The translations under genes and the position numbers were made by a program. The notes beneath the pieces were generated by a model. It did not search any database. It worked only from the letters and a program-made list of their open reading frames with translations, and was not told the origin of the DNA. This document shows positions 1-7,101 of a stretch of DNA of 33,272 nucleotides, one piece after another; within the stretch, counting starts at the first letter, position 1, and every line of letters begins with the position of its first letter. Source of the DNA: Colwellia sp. (GTDB lineage Bacteria > Pseudomonadota > Gammaproteobacteria > Enterobacterales > Alteromonadaceae); assembly GCF_013215345.1 (NCBI RefSeq), contig NZ_JABSOV010000040.1, forward strand, positions 1-33,272, written 5' to 3'.

Positions 1-152
1 TTAACTTGATCATAATTAGCATAAGTATATGCATCTGTTAACTTAGACACCTTAGCATGTTGATGTTGCTCTCCATCATGCGCCCACGTAATCGGTGCTA
101 CAGACCCTGTAAAACAGCCGAGTAACAAGCAAAGTTTTGAAAAATGTTTCAT
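1..152 (-). CDS. Secreted protein, N-terminal fragment, possibly M1 family aminopeptidase
   Basis: Only the first 50 codons lie in the window; the gene continues past the left edge. The ATG is at 152-150, preceded on the minus strand by an AAAGGG ribosome site. The protein starts with a lysine and a hydrophobic stretch ending TWA, a typical Sec signal peptide, then a His-rich segment (HDGEQHQHA). A Leu-Leu-Gly-Cys at residues 10-13 could alternatively be a short lipobox. The mature start, TDAYTYANYDQV, resembles the N-terminus of bacterial leukotriene-A4-hydrolase-like M1 metallopeptidases, which often begin with a D-x-(H/Y)-(S/T)-(F/Y)-A-N segment. That assignment is from memory of the family and rests on about 12 residues; no zinc motif is visible. 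Export is well supported, function is tentative. Confidence 0.5.
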   Translation of the reverse strand, partial: MKHFSKLCLLLGCFTGSVAPITWAHDGEQHQHAKVSKLTDAYTYANYDQV

Positions 153-204
153 GACATTTAACCCTTTAAAATAAAAAGTCGCACTCAAATAGAGCACAGA
201 CGAA

Positions 205-242
205 AACAGGCCTGTAGATTACTGTGAATCTACAGGCCTGTT
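205..242 (-). terminator. Hairpin terminator downstream of motY
   Basis: A perfect 16-bp inverted repeat (205-220 with 227-242) closes a 6-base loop. Read on the minus strand it is followed by TTTT. It lies between the motY stop and the start of the next minus-strand gene, so it probably ends motY transcription. Confidence 0.6.
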
Positions 243-329
243 CAATACTTTACTTGAGATATTTTTTAGTTTCGATAGAGTTATTAGCAAGTATTATTTA
301 CAAAACTCTGTCAATAAGCACTTAATTAC

Positions 330-1226
330 TTAAGGTTTTTGCATTTGAATAACTACTCGGCGGTTTTTCCCTCTACCTAGAGTAGTGTCATTCGAGGCTA
401 TATGACGTTTTTCACCGTAGCCTTTCGCAGCAATTCGACTTACATCGATACCATTTTTAACAAAATAATCTCTGATTTTTGCTGCGCGACGCTCGGATAA
501 CTTTAAGTTTGACCAACGGCCACCATAACTATCAGAATAAGCATCAATCAACACCAATTCTAATTCAGGATCTAGGCTCAAATACTGACGAATCATTTCA
601 ATACGCCTTTGTGAAGCCTTAGTAAATTTATCACTACTCGATTGATAGTTAAGTACGGTATAGGCAATATCATCAAAACTGTAGTTAAGCAGGTTACCAA
701 CACAGCCAACAAAATCTTTATAGGCTTTTTGAAAGCGTGCTGTTGATAAGCCAACCGATATTTTATCTTGCTCGCTATACCAGTCGTTATAGTAAAAGGT
801 AGGACTCATGCCCTGCTCTAGTTCACTTAACATAGTCCAAGCCACTTTTTTGGGTAAGCTTGGGTTAAACTGTTTATGTAATTTCATCGTCGCTAAGGTG
901 CGAGAGCCGACACCAGGTTGCCAGTTAGGCGCAACACTGCGAACTTCCGCTAATGAGTAGTTATCCGGTAACAACATCATATCGAGCTCAAATTCCATAT
1001 TAAGCTTGCGGCTGGCTTTTGCTGAAAAACGTGCTTCACCATAGCGAGGAATTTGATGTGACAAGGTGCATTGTAGGCGAGAATCATCTGACAGCTGCCA
1101 TTGTGAAGTATGGATATCGGCGCTATATTGTCGGATACCTGCGCGGGTATCACTGGCAAACAAACTAGCTGTTAAGCTAGCTATGACAAAAAAAGATGAA
1201 CTCATTGTTGCGATTATTGGTTTCAT
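330..1226 (-). CDS. motY: Sodium-type flagellar motor protein MotY (OmpA-like C-terminal domain)
   Basis: MotY forms part of the T ring beneath the LP ring of sodium-driven polar flagella and helps anchor the PomA/PomB stator. The 298-residue protein has a signal peptide (about 1-24, ending LFA), an N-terminal MotY domain (about 30-185) and a peptidoglycan-binding OmpA-like domain (about 190-298) with LSERRAAKIRDYF at 243-255 and the closing GKNRRVVI. Two cysteines in the N domain (C53 and C175) match the disulfide pair known in Vibrio MotY. Length is near the usual 290 or so. I chose the ATG at 1226; a TTG four codons upstream is in frame but neither has a clear ribosome site. It diverges from rnt; no other motility gene is adjacent, as is common for motY. 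Confidence 0.93.
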   Translation of the reverse strand: MKPIIATMSSSFFVIASLTASLFASDTRAGIRQYSADIHTSQWQLSDDSRLQCTLSHQIPRYGEARFSAKASRKLNMEFELDMMLLPDNYSLAEVRSVAPNWQPGVGSRTLATMKLHKQFNPSLPKKVAWTMLSELEQGMSPTFYYNDWYSEQDKISVGLSTARFQKAYKDFVGCVGNLLNYSFDDIAYTVLNYQSSSDKFTKASQRRIEMIRQYLSLDPELELVLIDAYSDSYGGRWSNLKLSERRAAKIRDYFVKNGIDVSRIAAKGYGEKRHIASNDTTLGRGKNRRVVIQMQKP

Positions 1227-1327
1227 AATTATGCACAATATTGAAAGCGGTAACGAGCATTACACTTTAGCCCGTATTAGATATATAAAGTTATCGTCCT
1301 AAACTGAGATAACTTTAGCATTTTATC

Positions 1328-1348
1328 GGTGAAATATCGCTTTTCACC
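1328..1348. promoter_or_regulatory. Inverted repeat in the motY/rnt divergent promoter region
   Basis: GGTGAAA (1328-1334) and TTTCACC (1342-1348) form a perfect 7-bp inverted repeat with 7-base spacing, about 100 bp from each start codon. It could be an operator, but no regulator can be named from sequence. Confidence 0.3.
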
Positions 1349-1456
1349 CTAAAAATTAGACTTAATGAGTCAGATACAATGTTCACTATCGTTTTTAAAT
1401 TAACTTTCTGCGATAATCACCGACATTACTTTTCTCTCTTCATTACACAGTGACCA

Positions 1457-2173
1457 ATGTCTGAATCAAGCTCAATAGATAGCCAGAAAAATACTCAAGC
1501 CAAAACTGAAAACGTTAAAAGCGCCTTTGCTCAAAGATTTCGTGGCTACTTCCCCGTCGTTATCGATGTTGAAACAGCAGGTTTTAACTCTCAAACGGAT
1601 GCGTTACTTGAGCTTGCCGCCTCAATGCTACATTTAGATGAAGCCACCGGTGATTTCTCTATCGATGAAACCATACAATTTAATATTGAGCCTTTTGAAG
1701 GGGCTAATCTTGAACCCAAAGCATTAGAATTTACTGGCATTGATCCAACGAATCCTTTACGTGGCGCGGTTGATGAAGGTGAAGCGCTTAAAGGACTTTT
1801 TAAATTAGTACGAAAAAAAATGAAGGCTGCTGGTTGTCAGCGAGCCATTATTGTTGCCCACAATGCCGCCTTTGATTTAGGTTTTTTAAATGCTGCTACC
1901 GAGCGTTGTAAAATTAAACGTAGCCCTTTTCATAGCTTTGTTAGTTTTGATACTACAACTTTAGCCGGCCTTGCCTTAGGTCAAACTGTACTAGCCAAAG
2001 CTTGCATGGCGGCCAATATAGACTTTAATAATAATGAAGCACACAGCGCGCTTTATGATACCGAAAAGACTGCTGAGCTATTTTGTCACATTGTTAATAA
2101 GTGGCGAGCATTAGGTGGTTGGCCGTTAGCTGAGATAGAAACTGATATTGAAACGGAAGATGAAGCACAGTAG
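1457..2173 (+). CDS. rnt: Ribonuclease T
   Basis: RNase T is a 3'-5' exoribonuclease of the DnaQ-like DEDDh family that trims the CCA end of tRNA and matures 5S and 23S rRNA. Catalytic residues are visible: D37 and E39 in [10 protein letters not shown]140 in HNAAFDLGF, and H196 and D201 in [10 protein letters not shown]. The catalytic body ends at [12 protein letters not shown], where many family members end; here an acidic tail of about 13 residues (ETD.ETEDEAQ) follows. At 238 residues it is longer than E. coli RNase T (215) at both termini. The ATG at 1457 has no strong ribosome site. The last roughly 110 bp are present again, diverged, just after the stop (see the repeat at 2062-2276). 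Its place near grxD and sodB is shared with E. coli. Confidence 0.95.
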   Translation: MSESSSIDSQKNTQAKTENVKSAFAQRFRGYFPVVIDVETAGFNSQTDALLELAASMLHLDEATGDFSIDETIQFNIEPFEGANLEPKALEFTGIDPTNPLRGAVDEGEALKGLFKLVRKKMKAAGCQRAIIVAHNAAFDLGFLNAATERCKIKRSPFHSFVSFDTTTLAGLALGQTVLAKACMAANIDFNNNEAHSALYDTEKTAELFCHIVNKWRALGGWPLAEIETDIETEDEAQ

Positions 2174-2276
2174 AAAACTGCCGGCTAAATCAATATATCT
2201 TTGTCAGATAGTAAAAAAGTGGAGAGTATTAGGTGGTTGGCCGTTAGCCGAGAGTGAATCTGAAGCACAGGAATAG
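2062..2276 (+). repeat. Diverged tandem duplication of the 3' end of rnt
   Basis: The end of rnt (about 2062-2173) reappears at about 2174-2276. A 21-base core is identical (2110-2130 and 2228-2248). Read in its own frame, shifted relative to rnt, the second copy gives [19 protein letters not shown] followed by ESEAQE and a stop, against [19 protein letters not shown] and EDEAQ in the gene. It has no start codon or ribosome site and is a gene remnant. Most differences are synonymous or conservative, so the copy looks like a once-coding allele. Confidence 0.8.
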
Positions 2277-2309
2277 ATCCCAAGCTGACTTTATTGAATT
2301 TTAGGCATA

Positions 2310-2333
2310 AAAAAACCGCTTACGCGGTTTTTT
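2310..2333. terminator. Bidirectional terminator between rnt and the peroxiredoxin gene
   Basis: A perfect 10-bp stem (2310-2319 with 2324-2333) has a TTAC loop. Its A-rich left and T-rich right arms provide a U tract in both directions, fitting the convergent rnt and peroxiredoxin genes. Confidence 0.85.
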
Positions 2334-2390
2334 GGTTTTTACTTTCTCGTTAACTGATGTTAATAACCAATTTAACGATTAAGCAATAAA

Positions 2391-2996
2391 TTATAACTTA
2401 TCTGCATTATCAGTAAGGTAAGCAGCTACGCCTTCAGTAGACGCTGTCATACCTTTATCACCTTTCTTCCAACCAGCAGGACAAACTTCGCCATGGTCTT
2501 GGTGGAATTGTAGTGCGTCAACCATACGTAACATTTCATCTACATCACGGCCTAGTGGCAAGTCGTTGATTACTTGGTGACGTACGTTACCTTCTTCATC
2601 AATTAAGAAAGAACCACGGAAAGCAACGCCAGCTTCAGGATGCTCAACATCGTAAGCTTTACAAATTTCATGTTTAACATCGGCAACTAAAGTGTATTGT
2701 ACTGGACCAATGCCACCTTCATTTACTGGAGTGTTACGCCATGCGTTATGAGAAAATTGTGAATCAATTGAAACACCAATTACTTCTACGCCACGGCTTT
2801 TAAATTCTTCCATGCGGTGATCAAAAGCTAAAAGCTCAGATGGACAAACAAAAGTAAAATCTAAAGGATAGAAAAATACTACTGCTTTTTTACCTTTAAT
2901 AGCTTCGCTTAATGTAAAGCTATCTACAATCTCGCCGTTACCTAGTACTGCTGCAGCAGTGAAATCTGGTGCTTGACGACCAACTAATACGCTCAT
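2391..2996 (-). CDS. Typical 2-Cys peroxiredoxin (AhpC/Prx1 type)
   Basis: Thiol peroxidase that reduces hydrogen peroxide and organic peroxides in the cytoplasm. The 201-residue protein has the peroxidatic motif P44-x3-T48-x2-C51 (DFTFVCPSE), the supporting arginine R127 in FRGSF and the resolving cysteine C172 in EVCPAGW. GGIG at 94-97 and a C-terminal AYL at 192-194 resemble the GGLG/YF pair that makes some eukaryotic-like peroxiredoxins prone to overoxidation; the second half is only approximate here. A good GGAG ribosome site precedes the ATG at 2996. It follows grxD by 87 bp on the same strand and is probably cotranscribed. Which reductant serves it (thioredoxin or glutaredoxin) cannot be read from the sequence; the grxD neighbour is only suggestive. 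Confidence 0.94.
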   Translation of the reverse strand: MSVLVGRQAPDFTAAAVLGNGEIVDSFTLSEAIKGKKAVVFFYPLDFTFVCPSELLAFDHRMEEFKSRGVEVIGVSIDSQFSHNAWRNTPVNEGGIGPVQYTLVADVKHEICKAYDVEHPEAGVAFRGSFLIDEEGNVRHQVINDLPLGRDVDEMLRMVDALQFHQDHGEVCPAGWKKGDKGMTASTEGVAAYLTDNADKL

Positions 2997-3033
2997 TTTA
3001 TACTCCGTTTTTATTTGTGTTAAAAAGTTTAAT

Positions 3034-3061
3034 TATCTGCCGACAAAAAGTGTCGCAGATA
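3034..3061 (-). other. Intercistronic hairpin between grxD and the peroxiredoxin gene
   Basis: TATCTG (3034-3039) with CAGATA (3056-3061) and CGACA (3041-3045) with TGTCG (3051-3055) form an 11-bp stem with one bulged base and a 5-base loop. There is no U tract directly after it on the minus strand, so it more likely stabilises or processes the mRNA than terminates it. Confidence 0.45.
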
Positions 3062-3083
3062 GTTAAATATAAATCAGTTAATA

Positions 3084-3434
3084 TTATGCTTCTGCTGAAC
3101 TATCATCTGCTGAGGCATTTCTTGCCGCGGCTTCTTTCACTAAGGTTTGTAATTCACCTTGTTGAAACATTTCCATGATAATATCACAACCACCGACTAA
3201 CTCACCTTCAACCCATAATTGTGGGAAGGTTGGCCAATCAGCATATTTAGGTAATTCAGCACGAATGTCTGGGTTCTGTAAGATATCAACATAAGCAAAT
3301 TTCTCTTCACAAGAAATCAATGCTTGTGATGCTTGAGATGAAAAGCCACAGTTTGGTAATTTAGGAGACCCTTTCATATATAGCAAGATTGTATTTTCGC
3401 TAATTTGTTCTTTAATGCGCTCAATTGTATCCAT
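3084..3434 (-). CDS. grxD: Monothiol glutaredoxin, CGFS type (Grx4)
   Basis: CGFS glutaredoxins bind a [2Fe-2S] cluster with glutathione as a dimer or with BolA and pass it to apo-proteins; they have little disulfide reductase activity. The active site CGFS is at residues 29-32, after the lysine-containing MKGSPKLPN. WPTFPQLW supplies the conserved TFPQ cis-proline loop and VGGCDI the glutathione-binding GGCD. Length (116) is normal, with an acidic Ser/Ala-rich tail (NASADDSSAEA). GAGGG lies 4-5 bases before the ATG at 3434. It diverges from sodB and shares its 287-bp intergenic region, which also carries a strong palindrome. The grxD-sodB neighbourhood is conserved in gammaproteobacteria. 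Confidence 0.95.
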   Translation of the reverse strand: MDTIERIKEQISENTILLYMKGSPKLPNCGFSSQASQALISCEEKFAYVDILQNPDIRAELPKYADWPTFPQLWVEGELVGGCDIIMEMFQQGELQTLVKEAAARNASADDSSAEA

Positions 3435-3642
3435 AACACCCTCTATTAATTAATGCTTATTCTATTAATTTGTCCGCAATATCTATCATATGGAGATAAA
3501 AACTAAGTTTTCAACTCTGTTCAATACAAGGTAATAGAATAAGTACTAGCATAAAAATATATTAACTATTGATTTTTAAAATATATAGCCTTGAAACTTG
3601 CCCTAACAGCCCCTATATAACTTTATGACCTGAATAAATAAT

Positions 3643-3663
3643 ACTTGAGTATTTTACTCAAGT
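3643..3663. promoter_or_regulatory. 21-bp palindrome upstream of sodB, candidate operator
   Basis: ACTTGAGTA (3643-3651), a TTT spacer and TACTCAAGT (3655-3663) form a perfect 9-bp inverted repeat ending 58 bp before the sodB ATG. The TTGA-N-TA..TA-N-TCAA layout preceded by ATA resembles the type 1 site of the iron-sulfur regulator IscR, though the central bases differ. It could serve sodB, grxD or both. Confidence 0.45.
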
Positions 3664-3721
3664 TTATATGAAAACACACCTATTTTTGGTGGAAAATTAG
3701 AATTATAACTAGGAGAGTACC

Positions 3722-4303
3722 ATGGCCATTGAATTACCGGCATTACCTTACGAGCAAAATGCTTTAGAGCCACACATTTCAGCAGAAACTTTATCATTTC
3801 ATTATGGCAAGCACCACAATACATACGTTGTTAAGCTTAATGGCTTAATTGGCGGTACTGAGTTCGAAAATAAAAGCTTAGAAGAGATTGTTAAAAGCTC
3901 TTCAGCTGGTATTTTTAATAACGCAGCACAAATCTGGAACCATACTTTTTACTGGAACAGCTTAAGTCCAAACGGTGGCGGTGAGCCATCAGGTGATTTA
4001 CTAGCAGCTATTAACAGTAACTTCGGTTCATTTGATGAATTCAAAGCTAAGTTCACTGATAGCGCTATTAACAACTTTGGCTCTAGCTGGACTTGGTTAG
4101 TTAAAAACGCTGACGGCAGCTTAGCGATTGTAAATACTTCTAATGCAGCAACACCATTAACAGATGAAGGTGTTACGCCACTTATTACTGTAGATTTATG
4201 GGAACATGCTTACTACATTGATTACCGCAATGTAAGACCAAATTACCTTAACGGTTTTTGGGCATTAGCTAACTGGGATTTTGCTCAAGCTAACTTTAGC
4301 TAG
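3722..4303 (+). CDS. sodB: Superoxide dismutase [Fe]
   Basis: Cytoplasmic enzyme converting superoxide to oxygen and hydrogen peroxide. Metal ligands H27 (SFHYGKHH), H74 (WNHTFYW), D158 and H162 (DLWEHAYY) are all present. Q70 in NNAAQIWNH is the outer-sphere glutamine typical of the iron form, and the length (193) is the same as E. coli SodB. AGGAGAG lies 5 bases before the ATG. Peroxide made by this enzyme is the substrate of the peroxiredoxin on the other side of grxD, so the three genes form a reactive-oxygen and Fe-S maintenance neighbourhood. In E. coli sodB mRNA is repressed by the iron-starvation RNA RyhB; whether an equivalent exists here is unknown. Confidence 0.97.
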   Translation: MAIELPALPYEQNALEPHISAETLSFHYGKHHNTYVVKLNGLIGGTEFENKSLEEIVKSSSAGIFNNAAQIWNHTFYWNSLSPNGGGEPSGDLLAAINSNFGSFDEFKAKFTDSAINNFGSSWTWLVKNADGSLAIVNTSNAATPLTDEGVTPLITVDLWEHAYYIDYRNVRPNYLNGFWALANWDFAQANFS

Positions 4304-4322
4304 TAAAGAGTAAATCCGCATA

Positions 4323-4350
4323 TGCCTAGCAAAGTTTCCTTTGCTAGGCA
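4323..4350 (+). terminator. Hairpin downstream of sodB
   Basis: A perfect 12-bp stem (4323-4334 with 4339-4350) with a TTTC loop begins 20 bases after the sodB stop. The following CTTTC is a poor U tract, so termination may be partial. Confidence 0.6.
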
Positions 4351-4788
4351 CTTTCAACACAGAACAATAGCTACCAACTTCATTTTAAATCCAAAGACTC
4401 CAATAAATCCCCGATATTGAATTTTGCCCGCATTTAATTTACCTATATAGCAACTATCAACAATTAGTACCATCAACACCAATCAACCGCCCATTAGCAC
4501 ATCTAATTTTAAACCCTGGTTTTGCCCTAACAGGCATAAAACTCTGCAGAACAACATTAGATTTTTTAAGTTAATACTAAAGTTACAAATAATTTATTGA
4601 TTAAATCTTCATTAATAAAGCAGTGTAAATTAAAGAGACTTATTAAGAGTTGCATAAACAATCACAACAAAAGCCTGTTAACTGGTGTGTTTTAAATATT
4701 TGTGAATAGTTATTCACTGAATAACTTTAACAATCAAGCCAATAGCTTCGCATTAGTTTTTCTAATGCTAGACTGTATTTTTTTTAGT
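4351..4788. other. Gap with no convincing protein gene
   Basis: This AT-rich stretch has no credible coding region. It contains a 26-codon minus-strand reading frame (4537-4457) with a weak ribosome site, judged chance, and a short hairpin GCATTAG-TTTTT-CTAATGC (4750-4768) followed nine bases later by eight Ts, possibly a weak terminator for readthrough from sodB. Confidence 0.5.
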
Positions 4789-4817
4789 TTGTCGAAAGGC
4801 GGTATCGCTATTATGAT
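4789..4817 (+). promoter_or_regulatory. Sigma-70-like promoter for a candidate small RNA
   Basis: TTGTCG (4789-4794, 4 of 6 to consensus) and TATGAT (4812-4817, 5 of 6) are separated by exactly 17 bases. No protein gene follows on this strand before a strong terminator, so the promoter would make a short RNA beginning near 4824. Confidence 0.45.
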
Positions 4818-4823
4818 AGCTTT

Positions 4824-4997
4824 GTTTTCTGAGTTAGCGCAATGATAGTTCCTCTTTCTCCCAAAGAGATATCATTAACCGGATTACTTGAAATGATAGA
4901 TACTATCTTTTCTCTCTGACATGTTTCTTGGAATTTAACTTCCTTATATCAACTTGATATTAGAGTTGGCCCGCACTTAGTTTGCGGGCTTTTTTTT
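4824..4997 (+). ncRNA. Candidate small RNA of about 174 nt between sodB and lolE
   Basis: The interval starts at the predicted start site of the promoter at 4789-4817 and ends at a strong intrinsic terminator (4969-4997). Inside is a two-part hairpin at 4841-4876: AATGATA/TATCATT outside, CTCTTT/AAAGAG inside, with a pyrimidine loop CTCCC. A second small stem, GATAG/CTATC, is at 4895-4907. The single-stranded stretch after it is pyrimidine-rich (TCTTTTCTCTCTGAC). Promoter, folded body, open region and terminator are the usual layout of an Hfq-dependent RNA. It matches no known family that I can recall. No open frame with a ribosome site is visible in it. The evidence is architecture only. Confidence 0.4.
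4969..4997 (+). terminator. Strong one-directional intrinsic terminator
   Basis: GCCCGCA (4969-4975) pairs with TGCGGGC (4983-4989), followed at once by eight Ts. There is no T run on the minus side, so it serves plus-strand transcription, although the nearest plus-strand gene (sodB) ends 665 bp upstream and has its own hairpin. Confidence 0.85.
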
Positions 4998-5064
4998 GTC
5001 TTTTTTTCAGCTAGAAATAAGCTATTTGAGGCACTTGTATTAGCGATGATTATACGGATTGGTA

Positions 5065-6333
5065 TTATTGTTGCCCTAACACTTGTGCAGGCTCAATTTT
5101 TGTTGCTCGCCATGCGGGATATAAAGTCGCCAACAGACTCATAATGAGTGCCGTGATAACGGTGGCATAAACATCACTAAGGTGTAAAACACTTGGCAGG
5201 TAGTTAATAAAATAGACATCGCCTGATAAGAAAGTAACCCCCAGAAACTGCTCTATGCTGCTAATAATATCACTAAGGTTTAACGCCAAATAAACGCCAC
5301 AAAGTGCACCTAACAGACTACCAACTACGCCATTAACCAAACCTTGAGCAATAAAAGCCAACATTATTGTTTGTGAACTTGCACCCATGGTTTTTAAAAT
5401 CGCAATATCGCCCTGCCTCTCATTAACCGCCATAATCAAGGTTGAGACAATATTAAAGCTAGCTACAGCGATCACCAGTACTAAGACAATAAACATCACC
5501 ATGCGCACCAACTGAATATCATTAAATAAATGCCCTTGGGTACGGGTCCAATTATTGATATAAACATAATGGTCAAAATTATAGACTACTTGTCTCGCTA
5601 TTTTTGGTGCAGAAAACACATCGGTAACTTTCAAACGTATGCTTTGTGTTTCATTACTTTTATAGCCCATAACCTCACTGGCTAGGGTCAGTGGGACATA
5701 AGCTAATGTTTCGTCTATTGTGCCGCCAAATTTAAAAATACCAACCACTTCGACATGACGAGTGATAGGGGCAGAAAACACTTGTTTAACATCATTACCC
5801 CCTCCTGGTGGAGGTAACAACAACTGTATTTTATCACCCAGCTCTACTGATAGTTTTTTTGCTACGCCACTACCTATAATAATAGTATTACTATTTTGCT
5901 TAGCGGCGCTCAGCCCCTGCCACTTACCAGCAATAATATAATCATCAATACTCGACACCTGCATTTCAAGTTGGGCATCAACACCACGTACTTCCACGGC
6001 TTTGAGCTGCAAACCATGTTGTAACATGCCGGTCATTTTGATGACTGGCGCAGCAGCTAATACGGCTTGTTCGTTTTGTACTTTATTTATGCTTTGTCGC
6101 CAATTTTTTATCGGCTCATTGACACTAACCAATTCAACGTGAGGAACTATCGAAAGCAGCTTTTGTGATAACTCTCGTTCAAAGCCATTCATAGCACTAA
6201 GCACAACAATAAGTACAGTTACCCCTAAAGCAATACCAATGGTAGAAGAAGCAGAGATAAAAGCTGAAAAACCATTGCCGTGTCGACTGCGCACATAACG
6301 CCAACCTAAAAAGATACTTAACGGTTTAAACAT
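5065..6333 (-). CDS. lolE: Lipoprotein-releasing ABC transporter, permease subunit LolE
   Basis: Inner-membrane subunit of the LolCDE complex, which extracts outer-membrane lipoproteins and hands them to LolA. The 422-residue protein has the MacB/FtsX layout: one membrane segment near the N-terminus (about 25-50, after LGWRYVRSRHGNGFSAFIS), a large periplasmic domain (about 50-270), three C-terminal segments (about 275-300, 320-350, 380-405) and the closing LYPAWRATKIEPAQVL. SAMNGFERELSQKLLSIVPHV is the usual motif after the first membrane segment (written here as a description of residues near 45-65). Its start overlaps the end of lolD by 8 bp, indicating translational coupling. LolE rather than LolC is assigned by position (last gene) and by similarity; the two are paralogues. 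Confidence 0.93.
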   Translation of the reverse strand: MFKPLSIFLGWRYVRSRHGNGFSAFISASSTIGIALGVTVLIVVLSAMNGFERELSQKLLSIVPHVELVSVNEPIKNWRQSINKVQNEQAVLAAAPVIKMTGMLQHGLQLKAVEVRGVDAQLEMQVSSIDDYIIAGKWQGLSAAKQNSNTIIIGSGVAKKLSVELGDKIQLLLPPPGGGNDVKQVFSAPITRHVEVVGIFKFGGTIDETLAYVPLTLASEVMGYKSNETQSIRLKVTDVFSAPKIARQVVYNFDHYVYINNWTRTQGHLFNDIQLVRMVMFIVLVLVIAVASFNIVSTLIMAVNERQGDIAILKTMGASSQTIMLAFIAQGLVNGVVGSLLGALCGVYLALNLSDIISSIEQFLGVTFLSGDVYFINYLPSVLHLSDVYATVITALIMSLLATLYPAWRATKIEPAQVLGQQ

Positions 6334-7090
6334 GTTTTTCGCTTACTTGTGGGATATCTTGACTTAATTCACTGTTAGCATTATCTGTAATTAGTGCCTC
6401 ATTGTTCTCATCTAACCAAGGTGATATTTGACCCTGCACTAATTTCACTTGCCTATCCATGCGACTCGCCAAGACTAAATCATGGGTCACAATAACAAAA
6501 CTTGTCTGAGCAGTCTTATTCAAACTACGGATAAGTTGATAAATTTGCTCTGCGGTATCGCTATCTAAATTACCCGTTGGCTCATCTGCTAACACTAAGG
6601 ACGGCTTGGTAACTAATGCTCGAGCAATCGCCACACGTTGACGTTCGCCGCCAGATAATTGTGAAGGTCGGTAATCAATTCTGTGGCTTAAGCCAACCTG
6701 TTCAAGCATGTTCTTAGCGGCTAACAATGCCTGTTTGGGTTTTTCACCTCGGATCATCAATGGCATAGCAACATTTTCTTGCGCAGTAAATTCCATCATC
6801 AAATGGTGAAATTGATAAATAAAGCCAATATGCTGATTTCTGAATTTGGCTCTTTCTTTATCAGATAATTGATGAATATCAATACCATTGATAAGCACCT
6901 TGCCTGAGCTTGGTGTATCTAAAGCGCCAGCAAGGTGTAAGAAGGTACTTTTTCCGCAACCAGAGCTACCAACAACAGCAATAAGCTCTCCTTTCTCAAC
7001 ACTGAGATCTAAGTTTTTTAATACCTTAGTTTCAATATCACCTTGCTTATATGATTTAGTTAACTGACAACACTGTAATACTTTACTCAT
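6326..7090 (-). CDS. lolD: Lipoprotein-releasing ABC transporter, ATPase LolD
   Basis: ATPase that powers lipoprotein extraction by LolCDE. Visible motifs: Walker A GSSGCGKST (41-49), signature LSGGERQ (145-151), Walker B LVLADEPTGNLD (165-176) and the switch histidine in VIVTHD. At 254 residues it is about 20 longer than E. coli LolD, because of an acidic polar C-terminal tail (about 228-254) not needed for the fold. The gene sits between lolC (11-bp gap) and lolE (8-bp overlap), the normal operon order lolC-lolD-lolE. Confidence 0.96.
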   Translation of the reverse strand: MSKVLQCCQLTKSYKQGDIETKVLKNLDLSVEKGELIAVVGSSGCGKSTFLHLAGALDTPSSGKVLINGIDIHQLSDKERAKFRNQHIGFIYQFHHLMMEFTAQENVAMPLMIRGEKPKQALLAAKNMLEQVGLSHRIDYRPSQLSGGERQRVAIARALVTKPSLVLADEPTGNLDSDTAEQIYQLIRSLNKTAQTSFVIVTHDLVLASRMDRQVKLVQGQISPWLDENNEALITDNANSELSQDIPQVSEKHV

Positions 7091-7101
7091 TAATATAGAC
7101 C

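Noticed and set aside
4457-4537. Minus-strand 26-codon frame MPVRAKPGFKIRCANGRLIG... in the sodB-lolE gap
   Set aside because: The composition is protein-like, but it is short, has only a weak AGAG before the ATG and matches no family that I know. It could be a relic; not enough evidence to call a gene.
4750-4785. GCATTAG/CTAATGC hairpin as a full intrinsic terminator
   Set aside because: The stem is AT-rich and the T run begins nine bases after it, too far for a standard terminator; kept only as a note.
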